From: Leucobacter tenebrionis
GTDB taxonomy: Bacteria; Actinomycetota; Actinomycetes; Actinomycetales; Microbacteriaceae
Reading direction: 5' to 3'
Length of the DNA: 64,000 nt
NCBI RefSeq assembly: GCF_019884725.1
Contig: NZ_CP082322.1
Location: forward strand, 1,364,001 to 1,428,000
The notes beneath the pieces are model-generated. The model saw only the letters and a program-made list of their open reading frames with translations. It was not told where the DNA came from and did not search any database. Below are positions 50,547 to 58,763 of this stretch, piece after piece (position 1 is the first letter of the stretch; each line of letters starts with the position of its first letter). The translations under genes and the position numbers were made by a program.

Positions 50547-51557
50547 CTAGACCAGCTCGACGTCCTCGGGCTGCCCCGACTCCACCGACCGTAGGATCGC
50601 ATCGTTGACCGCGACGTCGCGCATGGCCTCCTCCACCGAGATGACGAAGGGCAGGTCGTTCTGCACGGCATCGACGAAGTGGGCGAGCTCGGCCGCCAGG
50701 TCGCCGCTGATACGGCCGTTCACTTCGGGCCAGTGGAGGGCGTCGGGCAGGTCGAAGTGGTCCTTGCCATACACCTTCACGCCGTGGTCGCGTACGTCGA
50801 TCTCGACGATCCCCTCGGTGCCGAACAGCTCGAACCGGCCGTCGATGAGCACCGGGGTGTCGACGGGCCGGGTCCACCCGTTGAACAGCTCTCCGACGGC
50901 GCCGTTCTCGAGATCGAACACGGAGAGGATCGCGTCCTCCGACTCGACGCCGAGCGACGGCATGAGCTTGCTGACGGCGCGCGAGTACACGCGGGTGATC
51001 CGCTGGCCGGTGATCCACTGCACGGCGTCGACGTCGTGGATGCCGACGTAGAACAGCACGCTCGAGTTGCCGTTCATGCGGGTTCCGACGCCGCGGTCGG
51101 CGACACGACCTGCCTTCAGGTGGAGGGGCTCGCCGATCCGGCCCGCGCGAACGGCCTCGGCCGCCGCGACGTAGCGCGGGTCGTGGCGCATGATCTGGCC
51201 GACCAGCAGCCTGGCGCCGCCCTTCTCGGCCGCCGCCGCGATGCGGCGCGCCACCTCGAGTGTGTGCGCCATCGGCTTCTCGAGCAGCACGGGCTTGCCC
51301 GCCTCGAGGAGCGCGACGGCCGCGTCCTCGTGCAGCTTGTCCGGCAGCGCGATGACGTACGCATCGATCGAGTCGTCGGCGAGGGCGTCGGCGACGGAGC
51401 CGTAGTGCACGGCGCCGAGCTCATCGGCGACGGCGCGCCCGAGCGTCTCGTTGAGATCGACCACCGCTGCGAGGGTGGCGACCGGGGAGTCCTTGACGGT
51501 GCGGGCGTGCATCTTGCCCATGAATCCTGCGCCGACGACGGCGATATTGAAGGACAT
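50547..51557 (-). CDS. Gfo/Idh/MocA-family oxidoreductase
   Basis: 336 residues starting MSFNIAVVGAGFMGKMHART. VLLEKPMAHTLEVAR contains the EKP lysine; NSSVLFYVGIHDVDAVQWITG has the expected His/Asp pair. It is a second member of the family in this block and only loosely similar to the one at 45.3 kb. Directly after the sugar transporter genes, it probably oxidises the imported sugar first. AAAGG lies six bases before the ATG. Confidence 0.94.
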   Translation of the reverse strand: MSFNIAVVGAGFMGKMHARTVKDSPVATLAAVVDLNETLGRAVADELGAVHYGSVADALADDSIDAYVIALPDKLHEDAAVALLEAGKPVLLEKPMAHTLEVARRIAAAAEKGGARLLVGQIMRHDPRYVAAAEAVRAGRIGEPLHLKAGRVADRGVGTRMNGNSSVLFYVGIHDVDAVQWITGQRITRVYSRAVSKLMPSLGVESEDAILSVFDLENGAVGELFNGWTRPVDTPVLIDGRFELFGTEGIVEIDVRDHGVKVYGKDHFDLPDALHWPEVNGRISGDLAAELAHFVDAVQNDLPFVISVEEAMRDVAVNDAILRSVESGQPEDVELV

Positions 51558-51593
51558 GTTCAACCTTTCGTGTGAGTTCTGGAGATGTTCCGG

Positions 51594-52589
51594 TCAGGAG
51601 GCGCGGCGCTTCTCGAGGAACCGGATCCCCGCGTCGATGATCACCGCGAGGACGATCGTGGCACCCTTGAAGAAGTCGATGTTCTGGGCGCTCACGCCGA
51701 TGACGACAAGACTCGTGGAGATCAGGCTGATGATCACGGCGCCCGTGATGGTGCCGATGACCGTGCCCTTGCCGCCGAAGAGGCTCGTGCCGCCGATGAT
51801 GGTGGCCGCGAAGGCGTCGAGCAGCAGGTTGGTGTTCGCGATGTTCGTGTCGACGATCTGCACCTTCGCGACGAGCAGGATCGCCGTCAGGCCCACCAGC
51901 AGACCCGCGAAGATGTACACGAGCAGCGTCTGCCGGATGACCGGAACACCGCGGGCGATCATCGCCTGGGAGTTGGACCCAATGCCGTAGGTGTAGAGAC
52001 CGAAACGCGACCACCGGGCGAGGCCGGCGACGACGAGGGCGATGACCACCGCTGCGATCACGAGCAGCGGGACGCCGAGGAACCGGCCTGAGCCCAGCCC
52101 GACGAGGAAGTCGTCGCCGACGATGACAGTGCCCTGCTTGCCGAGCAACAACACGACGCCCTGCACGCCGGCCATCGTCGCGAGCGTCGCGATGAATGGG
52201 GGCATTGCGAGCACCGCGATCAGCACGCCGTTGATGGTGCCGAGCGCGACCCCCGCAAGGAGACCCCAGAGCAGCGAGAGCGCGAGCGGCTGCCCCTGCT
52301 GCAGCCCCCCGCCGACGACGAGGGCGCACATCGCCACGCCGAACCCCGCAGACAGGTCGAGCCCACCCGACACGAGCACCCACATCGCCCCCAGCGCGAG
52401 CACGAGGATCGGCACCGCGTTGACGAGCACGTTGACGAGGTTGCCGGGGCTCAGCACCGCCGGGCTGATCGACGCGACGACCACGAGCAGCAGCACGAGG
52501 AGCAGCAGCGGCGCGAACTTCACGATCAGGGCCCGCACGCGCGGACCCGCGGTCGCGTTGCGACCGGGCACTGTGGCGACGGCGGTCAT
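51594..52589 (-). CDS. Sugar ABC transporter permease (RbsC-like)
   Basis: 331 residues with eight to ten helices. Family motifs are VLVSGGLDLSAGFGVAM, LLAGVALGTINGVLIAVLAMPPFIATL, YTYGIGSNSQAMIARGVPV, and DAFAATIIGGTSLFGGKGTVIGTITGA. It forms the membrane channel of a ribose-type importer together with the permease half of the upstream fusion protein. Its ATG overlaps that gene's stop (ATGA). Confidence 0.95.
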   Translation of the reverse strand: MTAVATVPGRNATAGPRVRALIVKFAPLLLLVLLLVVVASISPAVLSPGNLVNVLVNAVPILVLALGAMWVLVSGGLDLSAGFGVAMCALVVGGGLQQGQPLALSLLWGLLAGVALGTINGVLIAVLAMPPFIATLATMAGVQGVVLLLGKQGTVIVGDDFLVGLGSGRFLGVPLLVIAAVVIALVVAGLARWSRFGLYTYGIGSNSQAMIARGVPVIRQTLLVYIFAGLLVGLTAILLVAKVQIVDTNIANTNLLLDAFAATIIGGTSLFGGKGTVIGTITGAVIISLISTSLVVIGVSAQNIDFFKGATIVLAVIIDAGIRFLEKRRAS

Positions 52590-55171
52590 CGCACTACCTC
52601 CTGTTCCTCGACTGCGGCAGCAGCGTTCTCGGCTCCGCGATCGCCGAACGCGTCCTGCATCACCTGCTGTTCGGTGACCCCTCGCGGATGCTCTGCGACG
52701 GTGACCCCGTCGCGGAGGACGATGATCCGGTCCGCGATGCCGAGCACCTCGGGGATCTCCGAGGAGGTCACGACGACACCTGCACCCTTGCTCTTCAGCT
52801 CCATGATGAGCGAGTGGATCTCGGCCTTGGCTCCGACGTCGACGCCGCGGGTCGGGTCGTCGAGCAGGATCAGCTTCGGATCGAGCGCGAGCCACTTCCC
52901 GAGCACGACCTTCTGCTGGTTGCCGCCCGACAGATTCTTGATGAGCAGGTTCGGATTCGACGGCCGCACGCCCATGCGCTGCATCTGCGCGTCGACGAGG
53001 CCGCGCTCGGCGCGGCCGCCGACGACCCCGCTCTTCGCGGTTCTCCGGAGCCACAGGAGGCTCATGTTCTCTGCGACGGTCATCTCGGGGAAGATTCCTT
53101 CATCGTGCCGGTCCTCGGGCACGTAGGCGAGCCCCGCGTTCGCGAGCGAGTTCAGCGTGCGACCGGCAACCGGCTTCTCGAACACGCTGACGGTGCCTGC
53201 CGAGGCGCGGTTGAGCCCAGCGATGGACCGGATGAGTTCGGTGCGGCCCGAACCCATGAGCCCGACGAGGCCGACGACCTCGCCCCGGCGCACCGTGAGC
53301 GACGCGTTCACGAGGCGGTGTCCGTCGGCGAGGCCCGAGACCTCGACCAGGGGAGAGCCGATCTCCGACTCGACGCTCGGGAACACGTCGGCGACATCGC
53401 GCCCGACCATCATGCTCACGAGGCCAGCGGAGTCGATCTGCGATAGTTCCGGCGCACCGACCACGTGCCCGTCGCGCATGACGACCGCGCGAGAGCAGAG
53501 GTGGTAGATCTCGTCCATCTTGTGGGAGATGTAGAGGATCGCGGTGTTGCGCTGTTTCAGCCGTTCGATCAATTCGTAGAGGTGGTCGCGCTCCCGTGAG
53601 GAGAGCGCCGAAGTGGGCTCGTCCATGATCACGAGCCACGCGTCCTCACGCACCGCGCGCACGATCTCGATCATCTGGCGGTGCCCGACGCTCAGCTCAC
53701 CGACGACATCGGTGGCTTTGAACGGCATCTCGAGTTCCTCGAGCAGCTTCGCGGTCTCGCGCTGCATGGCCTTGCGGCGCAGCGGGCCGAAGCCGCCGAT
53801 GCGGAGCTCCTGTCCGAGGAACATGTTCTGCGAGACGTCGAGCTCGGGGACGAGGCTGAAGTGCTGGTGGATCACCGCGATGCCCGCCTTGCGGGCGTCC
53901 TCAGGTCCCGCGAAGGTGACGGGCGCGCCGTCGAGCGCAATGTGGCCTGAGGTCGGCTGGTGGTTGCCGGCCACGACCTTGACGAGGGTCGACTTGCCCG
54001 CGCCGTTCTCCCCCATGAGCGCGACGATTTCGCCCGGCTGCACGTCGAAGCTCACGCCCTTCAGTGCCTCGACGCCGGAGAAGGACTTGCGCACGTCGAC
54101 GATGTCGAGTCTCGTGTGCTTCTGGCTCGCCGCGGCTGCGGCCTTGCCGCCCCGCCGATCCGCGAGGGCCCGGAGGGAATTGAGGAAGAAGGTGATGTTC
54201 TCACGGATCTGCACGATCACCTCGCGCTGCGAGACGATCACCGCGACGACCGTCAGGAGGCCCGTGTAGACGTAGATCAGCGACTGGTCAACACCCGCGA
54301 ACGAGAGGCCCGCCGAGAGCAGCCCGACGAAGATCGAGCCGAGGAACGTGGCGACGATGGACCCGCGGCCGCCCTTGAGGCTCGCGCCGCCGATCACGGC
54401 GGCGGTGATGGCCTGGAACTCGAGGTTCAGCCCTCCCATCGGCTGCGCGGAGCCCGCGCGCCCGATCGTCAGCAGCGCGCCCACGCCCACCATGAGGCCG
54501 AGCGCCATGAAGGCGAGCATCTGCACCGAGCGGCCGGGGACCGCGGAGGCGGAGGCGGCCGAGGCGTTGCCCCCCACCGCGAAGAACCAGCGGCCGACGA
54601 GCGTGCGGCGCAGAAGGAGAGCGAAGAGCACCAGCGCGATGACGGTGACGATAACGGACCAGGGGATGCCGAACAGCGCCTCCTGGCCGAGGAACACCAT
54701 GGCGTGATTCTCCACAGGGACGGCGCTTCCGCCGGAGATGCTGATGGCGGCGCCGCGGGCGAGTGCGAACATGCCGAGCGTCGCCATGAAGGCGTTGACC
54801 TTGAGCACCGCGACGAGAAAGCCGTTGAAGGCGGAGACCAGAAGCGCGACGGCGAAGATAGTGAGGATAGCGAGGAGGGAGTTGTCTCCGGTCGTCCCGA
54901 GCACCTGTGCCCCGAGCACCGAGCAGAGCGCGAGCGAGGAACCGACGGACAGGTCGATGCCGCGGACGATGATGACTCCGGTCATCCCGAACGCGACCAG
55001 CGAGATCACCGCGGTCTGCACAGCGATGCTGATGAGGTTGAACGGGGAGAGGAAGCCCTGGTATAGGGCGCCGAAGAGCACGACGGCGATCACGATCGCC
55101 ACGATGAGGATAAGTGTCGTACGGCGCTGCTGATCACGGAGGAATGTCCCGGCGGAGGAGAGTGCGCTCAT
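52586..55171 (-). CDS. Sugar ABC transporter: RbsC-like permease fused to tandem RbsA-like ATPase
   Basis: 861 residues. Residues about 1-345 are an RbsC permease (GVIIVRGIDLSVGSSLAL, AAVIGGASLKGGRGSIVATFLG). Residues about 355-850 are a complete RbsA with two ATPase domains: first GENGAGKSTLVKVVAG, ELSVGHRQMIEIVRA and DEPTSALSSRE; second GLMGSGRTELIRSIAG, NLSGGNQQKVVLGKWLA and DDPTRGVDVGAK. RbsA and RbsC are normally separate proteins. The hydrophilic junction is short (SLRALADRRGGKAAAAASQ). With the second permease the complex would hold two different membrane domains, one tied to the ATPase. ATG at 55171 has AAAGG ten bases upstream. Confidence 0.94.
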   Translation of the reverse strand: MSALSSAGTFLRDQQRRTTLILIVAIVIAVVLFGALYQGFLSPFNLISIAVQTAVISLVAFGMTGVIIVRGIDLSVGSSLALCSVLGAQVLGTTGDNSLLAILTIFAVALLVSAFNGFLVAVLKVNAFMATLGMFALARGAAISISGGSAVPVENHAMVFLGQEALFGIPWSVIVTVIALVLFALLLRRTLVGRWFFAVGGNASAASASAVPGRSVQMLAFMALGLMVGVGALLTIGRAGSAQPMGGLNLEFQAITAAVIGGASLKGGRGSIVATFLGSIFVGLLSAGLSFAGVDQSLIYVYTGLLTVVAVIVSQREVIVQIRENITFFLNSLRALADRRGGKAAAAASQKHTRLDIVDVRKSFSGVEALKGVSFDVQPGEIVALMGENGAGKSTLVKVVAGNHQPTSGHIALDGAPVTFAGPEDARKAGIAVIHQHFSLVPELDVSQNMFLGQELRIGGFGPLRRKAMQRETAKLLEELEMPFKATDVVGELSVGHRQMIEIVRAVREDAWLVIMDEPTSALSSRERDHLYELIERLKQRNTAILYISHKMDEIYHLCSRAVVMRDGHVVGAPELSQIDSAGLVSMMVGRDVADVFPSVESEIGSPLVEVSGLADGHRLVNASLTVRRGEVVGLVGLMGSGRTELIRSIAGLNRASAGTVSVFEKPVAGRTLNSLANAGLAYVPEDRHDEGIFPEMTVAENMSLLWLRRTAKSGVVGGRAERGLVDAQMQRMGVRPSNPNLLIKNLSGGNQQKVVLGKWLALDPKLILLDDPTRGVDVGAKAEIHSLIMELKSKGAGVVVTSSEIPEVLGIADRIIVLRDGVTVAEHPRGVTEQQVMQDAFGDRGAENAAAAVEEQEVVR

Positions 55172-55214
55172 GTCACGGTGGCCTTTCAAACGGAGAAGAG
55201 GCGTGAAAAGGATC

Positions 55215-55250
55215 GGTATCGCCGACCGCGTGCGCGCGGCCGGCGATACC
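55215..55250. promoter_or_regulatory. Intra-operon stem-loop after the sugar-binding-protein gene
   Basis: GGTATCGCCG and CGGCGATACC pair perfectly, with a further CCGCG / CGCGG stem in the loop. It sits 10 bases past the binding-protein stop and 44 bases before the fusion gene. No T-run follows. Such stems protect the abundant upstream message or trim read-through; that role is inferred. Confidence 0.7.
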
Positions 55251-55259
55251 AGGGCGGCG

Positions 55260-56342
55260 TTACTGGCCGACCGTCATGGCGGCGTCGTCCTGGTCGGCAC
55301 CGAACTCGGCGACGTAGTCGAGTGCGACCTTCTTGGCCTCTTCGGTCGTGATCGTCTCGATCTCGACGCCCGAGTCGGCGATCTTCTGGGCCGACTCTTC
55401 CGAGGAGATGACGTAGGTCGGCATGAAGAGATCGGTGTCGAACTCAGACCCGAGCGCCAGGCGTGCGGCGACCGCGGTGTTCCAGGCGCCCACGCGGTGG
55501 GAGCCGGTCAGGATGTTCGTCAGCACGCGACCGGAGTCGATGTACTCGTTCACGGACTCGTCGCCGTCGTTCGAGACGAAGGGGATGTCGAGGTCGGCCT
55601 GCTCGACGACCTTGATCGCGGGAAGCGTGAGACCGTCAGAGATGCTCGCGACAGCGGCAAGGTCGGGATTGTTCGTGATGACGGTCTGGGTGACCGAGCC
55701 CGCCTTCGAACTGTCGAAGTCAGTCGGCTGGGTGATGACCTCCACCTCGGGGAACTCCTCGGCCATCGTCTTCTCGAAGGCCTCCTGCCGGGTGTCTGAG
55801 ACGTAGTTGCCGACCGATCCGATCAGGAAGAGCACCTTGCCTTTGCCGCCGATCGCGTTGCCGAGAATGCGCGCCTGCTGGACCCAGTTGTCGTAGTCCG
55901 GGTAGAGCGTGTTGTGGTTCGCGTCGCCCCCGACCTTGTTGCCCATCGTGACGACGTCGATGCCGGCATCGGTGGCCTTGTCGATGACATCGACGAGTGC
56001 GTCGGCGTTGACCGGGTCGATGAGGATCGCGTCCTTGCCCTGCGCAATGAAGTTCTCGATCGTCGAGATCTGCTTCTCGATCGAGCCGTCGACGCTCTGC
56101 CAGGTCACCTCGACACCGTAGTCATCGGCGATATCCTCGGAGGCCTGCTGCATCTGCACGAAGAAGGGCAGCGAGAGGTTGATTTCAGCGACGCCGATCT
56201 GGGGCGTATCGCCCGAGCCACCCCCGCCGTCACCATTGCTCGAGCCGCCCTGGCCGCCGCTGCAGCCGGTCAGCATCAGGGCCGCTACAGCCGCACCAGC
56301 TATCACACCGGTAATCCGTCGACGCGCCGTTGACATCCACAT
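55260..56342 (-). CDS. Sugar ABC transporter substrate-binding lipoprotein (RbsB-like)
   Basis: 360 residues. The signal peptide ends at the lipobox LMLTGC (about residues 22-27), followed by a Gly/Ser linker. The mature protein is a Peripla_BP_4 type: IGVAEINLSLPFFVQMQQASEDIA, NFIAQGKDAILIDPVNADAL and FVSNDGDESVNEYIDSGRVL. It should deliver a monosaccharide or sugar derivative to the two permeases. ATG at 56342 has GGAGA five bases upstream. It heads a long minus-strand operon of transporter, oxidoreductase, PLP enzyme, dehydrogenase and creatininase genes. Confidence 0.95.
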   Translation of the reverse strand: MWMSTARRRITGVIAGAAVAALMLTGCSGGQGGSSNGDGGGGSGDTPQIGVAEINLSLPFFVQMQQASEDIADDYGVEVTWQSVDGSIEKQISTIENFIAQGKDAILIDPVNADALVDVIDKATDAGIDVVTMGNKVGGDANHNTLYPDYDNWVQQARILGNAIGGKGKVLFLIGSVGNYVSDTRQEAFEKTMAEEFPEVEVITQPTDFDSSKAGSVTQTVITNNPDLAAVASISDGLTLPAIKVVEQADLDIPFVSNDGDESVNEYIDSGRVLTNILTGSHRVGAWNTAVAARLALGSEFDTDLFMPTYVISSEESAQKIADSGVEIETITTEEAKKVALDYVAEFGADQDDAAMTVGQ

Positions 56343-56418
56343 ATTCTCTCCAGACTCTGGTCTGCCCGCGCCGAGGACCCTCCGCCGACGCGGTCTCCCT
56401 CCATAGCTCTGCGCCATA

Positions 56419-56436
56419 TTTTGGAAGGTTCTTCCA
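56419..56436. promoter_or_regulatory. Operator-like palindrome upstream of the sugar transporter operon
   Basis: TGGAAGGTTCTTCCA (56422-56436) has perfect 6-bp arms around GTT. TTTTGGAAGGTTCTTC (56419-56434) matches 13 of 16 bases of the site at 41055-41070. It lies about 80 bases upstream of the binding-protein start, near where the promoter should be. Confidence 0.65.
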
Positions 56437-56770
56437 GATAGTACAGATCCACTCTAATGAGCGCAAGGGTTGGACTTCCCGCGCAGATGGTCGACCCGCA
56501 GGTCATCACCCTCGGGCAGCAGGCGCCACCTCCTCGAGGGCCCCTCATCCAAGAGCGTGCGCTCCGACATCGGCACCCGCGCGACCGACTCGCCCTTCAT
56601 CGCCGCGTTCGAGGTCTCCTCCCGCAACCGCGTCCTCCCTCAGAGGATCCCGGTGGTCGCCCTCGCCCGCAAACCGGACTCCTGCCGCGCGATCCTCGGG
56701 GTCCTCCCGGGTTTCCCCCAATATGACTCCGGGTTTCCCCGATAGCCTTTGCGCCTCACCGTTCACACGC
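56437..56770. other. Intergenic region, no gene supported
   Basis: About 330 bases between the divergent transporter operon and the GNAT gene. Open frames exist on the plus strand from 56457 and 56470, but neither shows a recognisable fold and neither has a clear ribosome-binding site. It may hold a decayed gene; this could not be decided by eye. Confidence 0.45.
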
Positions 56771-56776
56771 TAGCCT
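56771..56776 (+). promoter_or_regulatory. -10 box (TAGCCT) of a leaderless transcript
   Basis: TAGCCT fits TANNNT and ends seven bases before the ATG at 56784. No ribosome-binding sequence is present between them. Confidence 0.6.
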
Positions 56777-56783
56777 GTGAGAC

Positions 56784-57242
56784 ATGAGCGCTCTGAGACT
56801 CGAAGAACTTTCCGCTGCGACCATCGTCGCCGTGAACACGCTCGGCCTGAAGCCCGGCCAGGAGCAGTTCATCACTCCCGTCTCCTACGCCGCAGCGGCC
56901 GCCGTCACCCCGGCGCACACCGCCTGGCAGCGCGTGGTGCTCGACGGCGATCGGGTGGTGGGCTTCATCCACGGCAACTTCGATCCCGACGCTCCGCAGG
57001 AGGAGTTCCGCGCGGCGCTGTGGCGCATCAACGTCGATGCCGAGGCGCAGGGAATGGGCGTGGGCACCTTCGCGGTGAACGCGCTGGTCGAGGAGGCGCG
57101 CCGTCGCGGTGTGGAACGCCTCACCGTGCTCTGGGAGCCGGGTGAGGACGGACCGGAGGGCTTCTTCCTCCACATGGGCTTCAAGCCGATCGATGAGACG
57201 CCCTACGGCGAGGTCGTCGGCGCAATCGACCTCGCGGATTGA
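56784..57242 (+). CDS. GNAT-family N-acetyltransferase
   Basis: 152 residues. The acetyl-CoA loop is in AQGMGVGTFAVNALVEEARRRGV; VLDGDRVVGFIHGNFD is the beta-2/beta-3 hairpin, and FFLHMGFKPIDETPYGEVV ends the fold. The arrangement resembles diamine/spermidine acetyltransferases of the BltD/PaiA kind. The acceptor is unknown. Translation is probably leaderless. The stop codon overlaps the TTG start of the next gene, so the two form an operon. Confidence 0.9.
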   Translation: MSALRLEELSAATIVAVNTLGLKPGQEQFITPVSYAAAAAVTPAHTAWQRVVLDGDRVVGFIHGNFDPDAPQEEFRAALWRINVDAEAQGMGVGTFAVNALVEEARRRGVERLTVLWEPGEDGPEGFFLHMGFKPIDETPYGEVVGAIDLAD

Positions 57243-58168
57243 CCGGGCCGCTCCGCCCGGGCCCGCTCGGCTCGGGCGGGCGCGGTATCGCCGTCTCCGT
57301 CGCATCGTCGGTGCTGTTCGGAGGCATCTACTTCGTCACCCCGTGGCTCGCCCCGGCTTCGGCCGAGTCGATCTGGGGTCTCCGCGATCTCATCACCATT
57401 CCGGTGATCGCGCTCGCACTCGTGGTGATCCGCCAGGGGCGCCTCATCACCGAGATCGGGAGCCGCATTCGTCGCAACCCGCTGCTGCTGCTCGGGATCC
57501 TGGCCTGCGGCGCGCTCGTCGCCGCGCAGCTCTGGGTGTTCAGCTGGGCGCCCCTGCACGGCCGCGGCATGCAGGTGGCGCTCGGCTACTTCCTGCTGCC
57601 GCTCGTGCTCGTGGTCGTGGGGCGTTTGCTCTACAAGGATCGCCTGGCCTGGTGGCAGTGGCTCGCCGCTGGCATCGCCGCGCTGGGCGTCGGGTTCGAG
57701 CTGATCCGAGTGGGCGGGATCTCATGGGAGACGCTGCTCGTCGCGCTCGGCTACCCCGTGTACTTCGTGCTGCGGCGTGCCCTCGGGACCGCCCACCTGG
57801 GCGGCATGTTCTGGGAATTCGTGGTGCTCGCCCCGGTGGCCGCCGTGCTTCTCGTGCTCGAGGTCGTCGACGGCGGGGCCCTCGCAGCGAATCCGGCGCT
57901 GTGGTGGGCCGCGCCCCTGTTCGCCGTCGCGTCGGGAGTCGCGCTCATGTTCTACATCGCCGCTTCGCGGTTGCTCACGTTGAGCATCTTCGGGCTGCTC
58001 AGCTACCTCGAGCCGGCGCTGCTGATGGTGGCGTCGATGCTGAACGGCGAGCGGATCGCGGCCGGCGAGGTCGTCATCTACGGGGCGATCTGGGTGGCGG
58101 TGCTGGTGCTGGTCGCGGGCGGGATCGCGCAGCTACGCCCGCGCCGAGGGCCGCGATCCGTCGCATGA
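57239..58168 (+). CDS. EamA/RarD-family transporter
   Basis: 309 residues with ten predicted helices in two repeats. IAVSVASSVLFGGIYFVTPWLAPASAESIWGLRDL is the RarD-type start (about residues 17-51); WVFSWAPLHGRGMQVALGYFLLPL resembles RarD's WAVNHGH-like region; ISLGYFINPL-type motif is replaced by ALGYFLLPL. RarD relatives are chloramphenicol-sensitive-type or drug/metabolite exporters. TTG at 57239 overlaps the acetyltransferase stop (TTGA). Co-expression with a GNAT enzyme suggests export of an acetylated small molecule; this is inference. Confidence 0.85.
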   Translation: MTGPLRPGPLGSGGRGIAVSVASSVLFGGIYFVTPWLAPASAESIWGLRDLITIPVIALALVVIRQGRLITEIGSRIRRNPLLLLGILACGALVAAQLWVFSWAPLHGRGMQVALGYFLLPLVLVVVGRLLYKDRLAWWQWLAAGIAALGVGFELIRVGGISWETLLVALGYPVYFVLRRALGTAHLGGMFWEFVVLAPVAAVLLVLEVVDGGALAANPALWWAAPLFAVASGVALMFYIAASRLLTLSIFGLLSYLEPALLMVASMLNGERIAAGEVVIYGAIWVAVLVLVAGGIAQLRPRRGPRSVA

Positions 58169-58178
58169 CGCCCCCCCT

Positions 58179-58234
58179 CGAGATACGGATATTGCACGCC
58201 GGATTGCGCTCGTGGGTGCGAAATCCGTATCTCG
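58179..58234. repeat. Long inverted repeat after the EamA gene
   Basis: CGAGATACGGAT-n2-TGCAC pairs with GTGC-n2-AATCCGTATCTCG around an 18-base loop. It begins 11 bases past the EamA stop codon. Its arm is 16/19 identical to that of the palindrome at 17014. Confidence 0.9.
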
Positions 58235-58372
58235 ACGGGGATGGGAGCCAGGGTCGGGTCGGGTCGGGGCTGGCCCGGGCGCTGGACCGGGCCGGGGGCC
58301 AGGCCGGACCACGGCCGACGCCGCGCGATTCATCCCGTCGCGAAACACGGTGAATCAAGGGCCCGTCCGTTG

Positions 58373-58378
58373 TATGGT
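58373..58378 (+). promoter_or_regulatory. -10 box (TATGGT) of a leaderless transcript
   Basis: TATGGT fits TANNNT and ends six bases before the ATG at 58385, as for other leaderless genes here. Confidence 0.55.
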
Positions 58379-58384
58379 TCTCGC

Positions 58385-58699
58385 ATGAGCGAAGCGACAG
58401 ACGCCGCCTGCGAGCACCACACCCACGGCTACATCGAGCACAAGGACGAGCTGCTGAAGCGGTTGCGGCGCGCCGAAGGACAGGTGCGTGGCGTGCACCG
58501 CATGGTCGAGAACGACGACTACTGCATCGACATCCTCACCCAGGTCTCCGCGGCGACGAAAGCGCTCGAGCGGGTCGCCCTCGCCCTCCTCGACGATCAC
58601 CTCGCGCACTGCGTCGCGTCGGCCGCGGCCGAGGGCGGAGAGGTCGCGTCGGAGAAGCTGCACGAGGCCTCCGCGGCGATCGCCCGACTCGTGCGCTGA
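58385..58699 (+). CDS. CsoR/RcnR-family metal-sensing repressor
   Basis: 104 residues, all-helical DUF156 fold: LLKRLRRAEGQVRGVHRMVENDDYCIDILTQ then LLDDHLAHCV. Cys47, His72 and Cys76 keep the spacing (25 and 4) of the Cys-His-Cys copper site of mycobacterial CsoR. An N-terminal CEHHTHGYIEH stretch adds further possible metal ligands. Such proteins bind DNA as tetramers and release it with Cu(I). No copper ATPase or copper chaperone gene lies beside it in the window, so its target is elsewhere or its ligand differs. Confidence 0.92.
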   Translation: MSEATDAACEHHTHGYIEHKDELLKRLRRAEGQVRGVHRMVENDDYCIDILTQVSAATKALERVALALLDDHLAHCVASAAAEGGEVASEKLHEASAAIARLVR

Positions 58700-58763
58700 G
58701 CCGCTCGAAGCAACCCCGGGTGTCGATTCCCATCGACTGGCTCCGTGAGGAGGCCGCCGCTCG

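Noticed and set aside
56457..56745. Possible 85-95 codon genes on the plus strand
   Set aside because: Two overlapping frames are open, neither has a good ribosome site or recognisable residues, and the region lies in a divergent promoter gap.
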